Shown piece by piece: positions 1-7,584 of a stretch of 64,000 bases of DNA (its first letter is position 1; the number at the start of each line of letters is the position of its first letter). Source of the stretch: Sedimentisphaera salicampi (GTDB lineage Bacteria > Planctomycetota > Phycisphaerae > Sedimentisphaerales > Sedimentisphaeraceae); the NCBI RefSeq assembly GCF_002117005.1, contig NZ_CP021023.1:2714995-2778994 (forward strand), written 5' to 3'. Made by a program: the position numbers and the translations under genes. The notes under the pieces were generated by a model that saw nothing but the letters and a program-made list of their open reading frames with translations, was not told where the DNA came from and did not search any database.

Positions 1-2946
1 AATCTAAAGCTCACAGCAGAGAAAAAAGACAGCTACACTGAAACCGCCTCGAATGTGCTGGTTGAGCTTATCTCAGATGAGATCGCTCAGGACTGCTCAG
101 CTTCAAGCGAACCGTTTGATTATCCGAGCGCCGCCGACCCGTGGCTTGCAAGCCTTGAGCCGTATTATTCCGGCCAAGACCTAAGCGGCGCCGGCGATAC
201 TGCGGAGTATCAAAACGAGTCCGGCAGAGACGTTGTAAAATGGCGGCAGATAAGCAAGCTGAGCTTCGCAGAATTCGGCGGGGCTTCTCAGCAAGATTTT
301 CACGATTTTAATGTTGACCCTCCCGGAGATGAGAAAAATATCCCGGACTATCAGGAGTTTTACAAATTCATTCCCGGCAAAGGAGAATACGATGAGCTTA
401 CAGCGGAAGACATAAAGGGGCTCCCCGCAGATGCTGATGGAGACGGCGTGGCCGATGCGAGGTGGTTTGAAATCCCGAATATGAAAACGCAAGCAGGGGA
501 GAGCTATTTCGCAGCAGTGCGGATTATAGACAACTCCGCTATGGTCAACGTGAATACCGCTTACTATAATGACATTGAAAGAATTAGCGGGAATGAGGAA
601 TATAAATATTCCGGCGAGTCTCCGCTATGCGTTGGAATGAATTTCCTGCTCAATACCAATGACAATACTTACGGCGAGCCTTTCTGGTCGGCAGCAGTTG
701 TTCCAGAAGCCGATAATATAGATGATTTCCACAATTCCAGATGCAGCCCGGTAATCCCTGATGGATGGTTCGGCTATACTCAAAACGCAGCGGTAAGGCT
801 CGAAAACACCGCTTCAGGCGGACTTAACTACTATCGTCCATACAGCTTTGATGATGAGTTTGAGCTGAGGCACCGCTTCTGCATAAATTCAAGTTTTACA
901 TCACGCTTTGAATCACTGCTTCCGGCAACCATTGGAGCAGACGAGGATAATCCCGCAAATGACAACTACTGGGGCGATATGTACAAGATGTACGGCGTTG
1001 ACACCCGTGTTTCAGGAGTTGATGCGCTCGAGAGCTGGTATGTGGGTATTTTCGGAGGAGGCGAGATCGATTCAGGCGGCGGCGTGAGAACCGTTAATCC
1101 CGAAAGACGCCATCTCTTTACGACCCTGAGCAAATCTCGCCAGATTACGCCTGATATGAAAGCAAAGGCGTTCACCGAAGAAATCGGAAATGAAGAAGGC
1201 GTTGCCGATTTCGAGTTTGATAATATCAGGCAGGCTGTTTTCAGCGTATTAAATCAAAACCCCCACGAAGAGTTCGGAGCGGGGTATCCGGCAGCAAAGC
1301 TCAGCAATCAGTTTGCCCTGAACCTCCTCGACTGGCAAGACTCCGACACCGAAGGCAGGGAGCATTACGTAACCTCTTCCCAAACCCTTTACTACGGTTA
1401 TGACGGGGCTGAGGAGCTCAAGGATATAACGCTTCACTGCAGCGGAGTTGGTATCTATGAGCATACAGACCCGCAAAATGCAGGCACTGTTCCTGCGGGC
1501 ACATACTATCTGCTTGAATTCTACCACGAAGGAGGTATGGTTGTGGCCCCTGCAAATGAATATGAAATTCGGGTTGTCAGAGGCGGATCTGTTGTTAATG
1601 AGTTTAATTTTTCAGATGTAGTAACTGATGATATCCCCGCAGAAGGGTTTGCCGCAGTAACAAACCTTGCAGATGAGCAGGATGCAGAAGAGATCTTCAA
1701 GGATACCTTCGATTACTACTCCTACCCAGCCCTCTCCCTGCAGAACGGTGATATTGTAAAGGTTTATAAAAAGGACTTCCCTGAATCAGGAGATATTCTC
1801 CTTGTTGACTGGGCAGAGGTTAAGATAAACACCCCAGTTGCCCCTGATGCAGAGAAGTTCCAGAAGAAGGAAGGCCAGCTCGTTGATGAAGACGGCGAGA
1901 ATACCGGCCTCCTGCTCCCTGAATCTTTCGTTCAGGTTAATGCCTTTGCTTTGATTGGGATGGATCTTACAGGCGAGCTGAATAATATCCAGATGCAGCT
2001 CAAACCCTCAAATGAACCGATCTTCTCTCCTGCCCAGATTGTTATGGCGCCGGCGGTTTGTTCCTTTACAAATCAAAACGACCCAAACGATTCTCAGACA
2101 TTTGCAGGCGGGATACAAACTCACCAGCAGAGGGCAGGCTCGCTCGGAGCAGACGGCATATCAATATTCGACAGCTTCGGCCGCTTCGACCTTGCAGACC
2201 ATCGCTATGCAGCCCTTGCAGACGCGTTCACTGCTCTAACCACATTTAGCGACGGCACTAATTACTACGAAACAGCCCCCGCATATGACGGAATTAACAA
2301 TGACGGCGCAAGACTCACAACAGATGATCCATTAAACGACGGCTTAGACAACAACGGCGACGGCAATATAGACGACCAAGACGAAGATTCTGCCCGGTAC
2401 CGAGAAACAGTATCCTACGGCCTAATCAATATAAACACCGCCCCCAAAGCAGTGCTTATGACGCTGCCGTGGGTGGATGAAGAGCTCGCAGAGGCGATAA
2501 TCGCATACCGCGATATGACAGGCGTTGGCATTGGCGAATCCGATGCCCCCGATTATTCCGCAGGCAATACCAGCCGCAGGGATGACAGGGCAGGAGAAAA
2601 AGGCTTCAGCTCAGTATATGAGCTCATCAACGTTACAAACGATGCCGGCCTGACTGATTACGATTTCCAGCAGTTCGCCAAAGACGACCAGAAGCTTTCA
2701 GATTCAGATTATCCCCACATAGACCTCACCGAAGGCTCTGTGATGGATGATTTTGAAGAACGAAATATAATCCTCGAAAGGCTTGCGAATATCACCACTG
2801 TTCGCAGTGATGTGTTTACGGCGTACATATTGGTTAGAGAGGGTATTTCAGGCGTTCAGAAGCGTAAGGTTTGCATAATAGACAGAAGCAGTGTTTGGGA
2901 CAGTACAGACAAACCTGAAATATTTATAAAAGATGTTGAACAGTGA
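1..2946 (+). CDS. GspK-like pseudopilin / helix-hairpin-helix secretion protein (5' partial)
   Basis: The frame is open from base 1, so the real start is upstream; the first start codon inside the window is a GTG at 55, giving 963 residues. Two conserved-looking stretches, VNVNTA (about residue 164) and ININTAPKAVL (about 790) followed by LPWVDEELAEAIIAYRD, resemble the T2SK (GspK) fold, where this segment belongs to a SAM/helix-hairpin-helix-like part of the minor pseudopilin. Asp-rich stretches such as DADGDGVAD (about 125) and DNNGDGNIDDQ (about 765) look like calcium-binding loops. GspK caps the type II secretion pseudopilus, and this protein is much longer than the usual 300 to 350 residues, as is common for planctomycete versions. 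The N-terminal prepilin peptide expected of this family would lie outside the window. It could instead be another large pilus-associated protein. Confidence 0.6.
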   Translation, partial: NLKLTAEKKDSYTETASNVLVELISDEIAQDCSASSEPFDYPSAADPWLASLEPYYSGQDLSGAGDTAEYQNESGRDVVKWRQISKLSFAEFGGASQQDFHDFNVDPPGDEKNIPDYQEFYKFIPGKGEYDELTAEDIKGLPADADGDGVADARWFEIPNMKTQAGESYFAAVRIIDNSAMVNVNTAYYNDIERISGNEEYKYSGESPLCVGMNFLLNTNDNTYGEPFWSAAVVPEADNIDDFHNSRCSPVIPDGWFGYTQNAAVRLENTASGGLNYYRPYSFDDEFELRHRFCINSSFTSRFESLLPATIGADEDNPANDNYWGDMYKMYGVDTRVSGVDALESWYVGIFGGGEIDSGGGVRTVNPERRHLFTTLSKSRQITPDMKAKAFTEEIGNEEGVADFEFDNIRQAVFSVLNQNPHEEFGAGYPAAKLSNQFALNLLDWQDSDTEGREHYVTSSQTLYYGYDGAEELKDITLHCSGVGIYEHTDPQNAGTVPAGTYYLLEFYHEGGMVVAPANEYEIRVVRGGSVVNEFNFSDVVTDDIPAEGFAAVTNLADEQDAEEIFKDTFDYYSYPALSLQNGDIVKVYKKDFPESGDILLVDWAEVKINTPVAPDAEKFQKKEGQLVDEDGENTGLLLPESFVQVNAFALIGMDLTGELNNIQMQLKPSNEPIFSPAQIVMAPAVCSFTNQNDPNDSQTFAGGIQTHQQRAGSLGADGISIFDSFGRFDLADHRYAALADAFTALTTFSDGTNYYETAPAYDGINNDGARLTTDDPLNDGLDNNGDGNIDDQDEDSARYRETVSYGLININTAPKAVLMTLPWVDEELAEAIIAYRDMTGVGIGESDAPDYSAGNTSRRDDRAGEKGFSSVYELINVTNDAGLTDYDFQQFAKDDQKLSDSDYPHIDLTEGSVMDDFEERNIILERLANITTVRSDVFTAYILVREGISGVQKRKVCIIDRSSVWDSTDKPEIFIKDVEQ

Positions 2947-2956
2947 GGCAAACAGA

Positions 2957-2984
2957 TTGACACCTCCGTTAAGCCGGGTATAAT
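2957..2984 (+). promoter_or_regulatory. sigma-70-type promoter for the kinase operon
   Basis: TTGACA at 2957-2962 and TATAAT at 2979-2984, both perfect consensus hexamers with a 16-bp spacer, lie 33 bp before the kinase ATG at 3018 and just after the stop of the GspK-like gene. This implies a short leader of roughly 25 nt. Confidence 0.8.
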
Positions 2985-3017
2985 TTCCCGCTTTTCGGAT
3001 TTTTCTGGTTCATTGAT

Positions 3018-3860
3018 ATGAGAATACCCGGATTCACTATAAGAAAAACTCTCGGCACAGGTGCCAAGAGCACTATTTACGAAGCTCAGGATAACCAGAC
3101 AGGCGATGTCGTAGCACTGAAACGTGTCCTTGTGGAGCAGAATGATGATATGCGCTTTGTCGAGCAGGTGGATACCGAGCTCAAGGTTGCATCGCAGATA
3201 GACCATCAATACATAAGAAAATGCTACAGGGTGATAAAAAGACGCAAGCTCTTGAAAACCACCGAAGTTCTTATGACAATGGAGCTTTTCGACGGCCTCC
3301 CTCTGGACAGTATGAACAGGCTGAGCCTTATAGATGTGATGCTTATATTCCGTATGGCCGCTATCGGTCTAAACGAGATGCACCGCTCAGGATTCGTACA
3401 CTGCGATATAAAGCCAAACAATATCCTCGTAAATATGGGCAAGGGCGAGATAAAGATTATAGACCTCGGCCAGTCCTGCCCAGTTGGCACAGTGAAAGCG
3501 AGAGTGCAGGGCACGCCGGACTATATCGCACCTGAGCAGGTGCGAAAGCAGCCTATTACCCACCGTACAGACGTTTTCAATCTCGGCGCAACTTTCTACT
3601 GGGTTTTAACGGGCAAAAAAGTGCCTACTGTTCTGCCAAAGCAAAACGATATTGCCGCTGGCGTTGGTTTTGAGGAATCCAAAAAGCCTGAAAGCCCAAG
3701 CAAGATTTACAGGAAAATTCCAATGACCCTCTCGAATCTCATTATGGACTGCGTTAATGCCAACCCTGCAGACAGGCCTTCAGGTATGCACCTTTTGATT
3801 TCGAGGCTCGATGATATGATAAAAACAGTAGCTGCAAACAGGAACGGCAAAAATGCATAA
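3018..3860 (+). CDS. cytosolic serine/threonine protein kinase
   Basis: A 280-residue Hanks-type kinase catalytic domain without a membrane segment. Seen in order: glycine-rich loop LGTGAKSTIYEA (about residue 13), the VALKR lysine (about 35), the catalytic loop as HCDIKPNNILV (HRD reads HCD), the magnesium loop as IIDLGQS (DFG reads DLG), and GTPDYIAPEQ in the P+1 region. The key Lys, catalytic Asp, Asn and magnesium Asp are all present, so activity is likely despite the HRD Arg to Cys change, which is typical of kinases not switched on through activation-loop phosphorylation. It has its own strong promoter and overlaps the following metallophosphatase gene by 8 bases, so the pair is probably translated together and may act on the same substrates. 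The ribosome binding site is weak. Confidence 0.9.
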   Translation: MRIPGFTIRKTLGTGAKSTIYEAQDNQTGDVVALKRVLVEQNDDMRFVEQVDTELKVASQIDHQYIRKCYRVIKRRKLLKTTEVLMTMELFDGLPLDSMNRLSLIDVMLIFRMAAIGLNEMHRSGFVHCDIKPNNILVNMGKGEIKIIDLGQSCPVGTVKARVQGTPDYIAPEQVRKQPITHRTDVFNLGATFYWVLTGKKVPTVLPKQNDIAAGVGFEESKKPESPSKIYRKIPMTLSNLIMDCVNANPADRPSGMHLLISRLDDMIKTVAANRNGKNA

Positions 3861-4707
3861 ATCCGCTCAGCAGTATATAGCGTCTTTCAAAGAGGCCTGC
3901 GCCCTCAACAGGCATCAGGCAGTGAGAGACGGGAATATAATAAAGCTTCCTGAGAAAGGCCGCGTGATTGTGGCGGGTGATCTCCACGGCTACGACCCCG
4001 CTTTTGACAAAATAAAGAAATATGCGGATCTCGAGAATAATCCCGATACGCATCTTGTCATTCAGGAGATCGTCCACGGAGGCCCGAAGGATGCCTCAGG
4101 TGGCGGATTGTCTTTCAGGCTGCTCAAAAAGGTGTGCGATTTGAAAACAGCCTTCCCCGAAAATGTGCATATGATTCTCAGCAATCACGACTGTTCCACA
4201 ATTACAGGCTCGGATGTCCTAAAGGCAGGCGAGGAGATGCGCAAGCGGTTCGAAAAAGGCCTCCAAAACACCTTCTCCGAACAATGGGAGGATGTGCTTC
4301 TTGCCATAAAGCAGCTTTTGTTTTATCAGTCTATTGCTGTTAGAACCGAGAATGGATTTTTTATCAGCCATTCTCTGCCTATGGAAAGATTTAAGGATGA
4401 ATTCGAGCAGGATGTATTCTCCCGTCCTCTGCTTATCTCTGATATGAACAGGCCGAATTCTGTTTACTCTCTTACATGGGGCAAAAAGCATTCTACAGAA
4501 TTCCTTACAGAGCTCGCAAAAAAATTAAATACGAAATTTTTCATCCTTGGACACCAAAACTACCCAGAAGGGTATTTGATTTCTCCGCCGAATGCCGTTA
4601 TTATTACCACTGAACACAGCAGCGGCTGTATTTGCGAATTGGATTTGGCGAGAGAATATCAGTTCTCTGAAGTTGTCGAATCTGTAAAAAGATTGAACGA
4701 CCTTTAA
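3853..4707 (+). CDS. calcineurin-like metallophosphoesterase
   Basis: 284 residues. GDLHG (about residue 43) matches the first metal-binding motif of PPP-type phosphatases and related metallophosphoesterases, SNHDC (about 97) stands for the GNHD/E motif, and GHQNYPEG (about 234) provides the later metal-ligand His. The middle GDxVDRG motif is altered to QEIVHGG, so the second metal site is unusual. There is no signal peptide or membrane segment. The gene overlaps the upstream kinase gene by 8 bases and is followed after 12 bases by a glycosyltransferase, which suggests a phosphatase opposing the kinase, possibly controlling the glycosyltransferase. This functional pairing is inference from position only. 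Confidence 0.82.
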   Translation: MHKSAQQYIASFKEACALNRHQAVRDGNIIKLPEKGRVIVAGDLHGYDPAFDKIKKYADLENNPDTHLVIQEIVHGGPKDASGGGLSFRLLKKVCDLKTAFPENVHMILSNHDCSTITGSDVLKAGEEMRKRFEKGLQNTFSEQWEDVLLAIKQLLFYQSIAVRTENGFFISHSLPMERFKDEFEQDVFSRPLLISDMNRPNSVYSLTWGKKHSTEFLTELAKKLNTKFFILGHQNYPEGYLISPPNAVIITTEHSSGCICELDLAREYQFSEVVESVKRLNDL

Positions 4708-4719
4708 TGAGGTAAAAGT

Positions 4720-5940
4720 GTGCACATAGAATGGTATCAGACTGTTTCTTTGGTGTTTGTGATTACGCAGCTCTATTTTCTTGAGTTTATCAGAAGAAAC
4801 AATCAGCATAACCTCAAGCGAAAGGATAAGGACAGCCTGAACGATTACCGCCCCAATGTTTACCTCACTATCCCCTGCAAGGGGCTTGATACTGAGTTCG
4901 AGAAAAATATTTCTGCATTCTTTAAACTGGCCTACCCAAACTATCACCTTTCTTTTGTAGTGGAAAGCGAAGATGACCCGGCTTTCCCTGTGCTCAGCAG
5001 GCTGAAAAGGGAATTTGCAGGCCAAACAAAAGCACTCAGTGTGCAGGTGGGAGTTGCGGGGGTATCAGAAAATGCCTGTCAGAAAACGCACAATATGCTT
5101 CATTCCCTGAAGTTTGTGCCCGAAGATACTGAGGTGCTCGCTTTTGCTGATTCAGATGCAAGGCCTCTTCCCGAATGGCTCGGGAGCCTTGTTCATCCGC
5201 TCAAGCAGGAGAAGAAGGTGGGCGCCAGTACCGGTTATCGCTGGTTTATTCCAATAGATGGGAACATTCCTGTGCTTTTTCTCTCAATACTGAATGCGAA
5301 AGTTGCTCAGATTCTCGGTAAAAGCAGATTCAATCAGGCATGGGGAGGGTCTATGGCAATCCGTAAAGACCTGTTCTACAAGCTTGATCTGCATAAAATC
5401 TGGCAGACCTGCGTAAGCGACGACCTAACCCTAAGTCTTCAAGTGCTCAAAGCTGGATACCGAATCCGATACAGCCCGCTTTGTATGGTTGCCTCATACG
5501 AGGCATTCACTTGGAAAAGGCTTTTCGATTTCATCTACAGGCAGCTGATGATAACCCGCGTTACCTCACCTATTGTTTGGTTTCTCGGTGTTATAGCTTC
5601 GCTCTTTTCAGTTTGCGGCTCTTGGGGGGCTCTTATATACGGGATATACGGCCTTGCAAACTCGCTCCCTTCAGCTTACTATGCCCTCGGCACATCACTG
5701 ATTTTTTTCGCTGCGATGTCAGTTCGGGCATACTGGAGACAGAAAACAATGCAGAACCTGCTCTACAGATACCGCGAGGATATACAGAAATACTCAATCT
5801 ATGATATCACCCTCTCAAGCATAGTTTCGCTTTTTATGATTGTATTCCTTTTTGTATCTGCCTTCGGGCGAACTATAACATGGAGGGGGGTTCGTTATAA
5901 AATGATTAGTGCATACAGGGCAAAGAGAATTAGAAATTAG
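4720..5940 (+). CDS. membrane glycosyltransferase, family 2/21 (ceramide glucosyltransferase-like)
   Basis: 406 residues starting at GTG 4720, chosen because TGAGGTAAAA sits just before it. An N-terminal hydrophobic helix (about residues 5-22) is followed by a GT-A domain: TIPCKG start of the nucleotide-binding fold, DSDARP (about 143, the DxD motif), QAWGGSMAIRKDLF (about 207), VSDDLTLS (about 230, catalytic Asp) and RQLMITRV in place of the Q/RxxRW motif. At least three hydrophobic helices follow at the C terminus. This arrangement matches ceramide glucosyltransferase-type (GT21) enzymes and related GT2 synthases that build glycolipids or polysaccharides at the inner membrane. It is third in the kinase-phosphatase operon. 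The acceptor cannot be told from the sequence. Confidence 0.83.
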   Translation: MHIEWYQTVSLVFVITQLYFLEFIRRNNQHNLKRKDKDSLNDYRPNVYLTIPCKGLDTEFEKNISAFFKLAYPNYHLSFVVESEDDPAFPVLSRLKREFAGQTKALSVQVGVAGVSENACQKTHNMLHSLKFVPEDTEVLAFADSDARPLPEWLGSLVHPLKQEKKVGASTGYRWFIPIDGNIPVLFLSILNAKVAQILGKSRFNQAWGGSMAIRKDLFYKLDLHKIWQTCVSDDLTLSLQVLKAGYRIRYSPLCMVASYEAFTWKRLFDFIYRQLMITRVTSPIVWFLGVIASLFSVCGSWGALIYGIYGLANSLPSAYYALGTSLIFFAAMSVRAYWRQKTMQNLLYRYREDIQKYSIYDITLSSIVSLFMIVFLFVSAFGRTITWRGVRYKMISAYRAKRIRN

Positions 5941-6068
5941 AATACTGTTTTTTTTGAACAAAAATTATTGATTTGAAGTAATTTTGTTGACTGTAAATAC
6001 AGGTTTGGTAACCTTATTTAATTGAAAAACAACTAATTTTAAAAAAATTTTTGGAAAAGGAGAAAGAT

Positions 6069-6440
6069 ATGGCGCTGGAAAGTCTCCACGAACCTGTGGA
6101 AAATTTACCTGAGCAAATCCTTGAGGAGAGAAGAGCTATCTCAAGCCTTATGGAAGAGCTTGAAGCCGCGCACTGGTATGGCGAAAGGGCATCTTGTGCG
6201 AAAGACCCCGAGCTTAAAGAAATTCTTGAACACAACAGAAATGAAGAGCTCGAGCATGCCGCTATGCTTACTGAGTGGCTCAGAAGGAAGATTCCTGCCT
6301 TTGATGAAGAGCTTCAAACCTACCTCAACACAACTGCACCTGTAACACAAATCGAAGATGCAGAAGAAGGGGCAGACCAGCAGGCAGCAAAGAGTGATGG
6401 TTCAAGCCTTAATATTGGTTCAATGAAGAACGGAGGTTAA
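6069..6440 (+). CDS. encapsulated ferritin (EncFtn) cargo protein
   Basis: The ATG at 6069 is chosen because AAGGAG lies 8 bases before it; an in-frame TTG at 6051 overlaps this site and is unlikely. The 123-residue protein has the short two-helix ferritin-like core of encapsulated ferritins: EELEAAHWYGERA with a metal-ligand Glu, then HNRNEELEHAAM with the Glu-x-x-His pair that forms the ferroxidase centre between two subunits. It oxidises Fe(II) for storage inside the encapsulin shell. After an acidic, flexible linker the C-terminal end reads SSLNIGSMKNGG, matching the encapsulin-loading peptide type that docks cargo in the shell. The shell gene follows two bases after the stop, so both are translated from one message. 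Confidence 0.93.
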   Translation: MALESLHEPVENLPEQILEERRAISSLMEELEAAHWYGERASCAKDPELKEILEHNRNEELEHAAMLTEWLRRKIPAFDEELQTYLNTTAPVTQIEDAEEGADQQAAKSDGSSLNIGSMKNGG

Positions 6441-6442
6441 TT

Positions 6443-7243
6443 ATGCCTACTATACTAAAAAGAGAATTTGCGCCCGTTAGCGAAAATGCATGGGCTGAAA
6501 TAGACAGCGAAGCAGCAGATGCTATAAGAAACGTGATCACCAGCAGAAGAGTGGTGGATTTCAACGGCCCATACGGCTGGGAGCTTGGTGCAGTAAACAC
6601 AGGCAGGCTGGAGCTTGAAAGCAAAGGCAAAGATCAGCTCTGCTGGGGAATCAGAAAAACACAGAGCCTCATAGAGGTACGTGAGCCGTTTGTTTTGAAG
6701 CAGATGGAGATCGATAACCTTACCCGCGGCTCAAGCGACGTTGACCTCGACCCTGTACAGGAAGTGGCGTCAAAGGCAGCAGTTTTTGAGGATAAAGTGA
6801 TTTATCAGGGATTCAAAGAAGCCGGCATTACCGGCATTATCGATGCAAGCGAGCACGATAAAATCAAACTTCCTGAATCTGCTTCTAAATACCCTGCCGC
6901 TGCAGCGAAGGCTGTTAAGGCCCTTACATCAGCAGGTATTACCGGCCCGTTCAATCTCGTGCTTTCTGCTGATCAGTATTACGAGCTGATGGGAGCTGCC
7001 GGCGGCGGCTATCCACCTCACAGAACAGTTTCAGACCTTCTCGATGGCGGAGAGATTATACTATCCAAGGCCGTGGAAGGCGGGATTCTGCTTTCTGGAA
7101 GAGGCGGGGATTTTGAGCTCACTGTAGGAAAGGATTTTGCTGTGGGATATGCAAGCCACAATAAAACCGATGTAGAATTCTTTATAACAGAATCTTTTAC
7201 CTTCAGGGTTCTTGAACCTAAGGCTGCTGTAGTGCTCGGCTGA
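6443..7243 (+). CDS. encapsulin shell protein (family 1, linocin/CFP29 type)
   Basis: 266 residues, the normal length for an HK97-fold encapsulin. Characteristic stretches include the N-terminal region that lines the shell interior, NVITSRRVVDFNGPYGW (about residues 30-46), and the C-terminal part with FRVLEPKAAVV. It self-assembles into an icosahedral protein compartment, here loaded with the ferritin-like protein encoded immediately upstream. The GGAGG ribosome binding site lies within the last codons of the ferritin gene. An intrinsic terminator follows at 7270, closing a two-gene operon. No peroxidase or other cargo gene is adjacent, so this is an iron-storage type. Confidence 0.95.
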   Translation: MPTILKREFAPVSENAWAEIDSEAADAIRNVITSRRVVDFNGPYGWELGAVNTGRLELESKGKDQLCWGIRKTQSLIEVREPFVLKQMEIDNLTRGSSDVDLDPVQEVASKAAVFEDKVIYQGFKEAGITGIIDASEHDKIKLPESASKYPAAAAKAVKALTSAGITGPFNLVLSADQYYELMGAAGGGYPPHRTVSDLLDGGEIILSKAVEGGILLSGRGGDFELTVGKDFAVGYASHNKTDVEFFITESFTFRVLEPKAAVVLG

Positions 7244-7269
7244 ATCTAAACATCTTTACAGAAATTCTA

Positions 7270-7300
7270 AGCTGTCGGAGAAAATTCGGCAGCTTTTTTT
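7270..7300 (+). terminator. intrinsic terminator after the encapsulin operon
   Basis: AGCTGTCGG pairs with TTCGGCAGCT (one G-U) across a short A-rich loop and is followed by a run of T. It lies 26 bases after the encapsulin stop codon. Confidence 0.85.
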
Positions 7301-7584
7301 ATGCGCATAAAATCCAAAATTAACGGCTCTTTTTATGCCCTCTTTCTTTCTGTGAAAAAAATAAAAAAAATTGCAAAAAATTTGCTTTGTTAGTGATTTA
7401 TACTTAGGGAAGACAGATAAGTCTTTTGGGAAACTAAATCTAATCTTAAAAAAGAATCTAAAAAGTTGGTTTGTTTTGCTTACAATAAGAAGCTAATCCT
7501 CAGCTATTCATTCAAACAGATGATTGGTGCGGCGCAGAAGCGCTGTTTAATTCTAATATTAAATTATTTTCGGAGGCATTCATT
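7301..7584. other. AT-rich intergenic leader before the Ig/LamG genes
   Basis: No gene seen. A TATACT hexamer at 7399-7404 could be a -10 box, but no convincing -35 lies at the right distance. The ribosome binding site CGGAGG at 7571-7576 serves the gene at 7585. This leaves a long untranslated leader of about 170 bases if the -10 box is real. Confidence 0.35.

Noticed and set aside
5987-6014. Promoter for the encapsulin operon (TTGACT...TAACCT)
   Set aside because: The -35 is good but the -10 has only three consensus bases at acceptable spacing, so it is not listed.
6443-7243. Encapsulin as a phage capsid gene
   Set aside because: It has the length and motifs of family 1 encapsulins and is coupled to a ferritin cargo gene, so it is not part of a phage.
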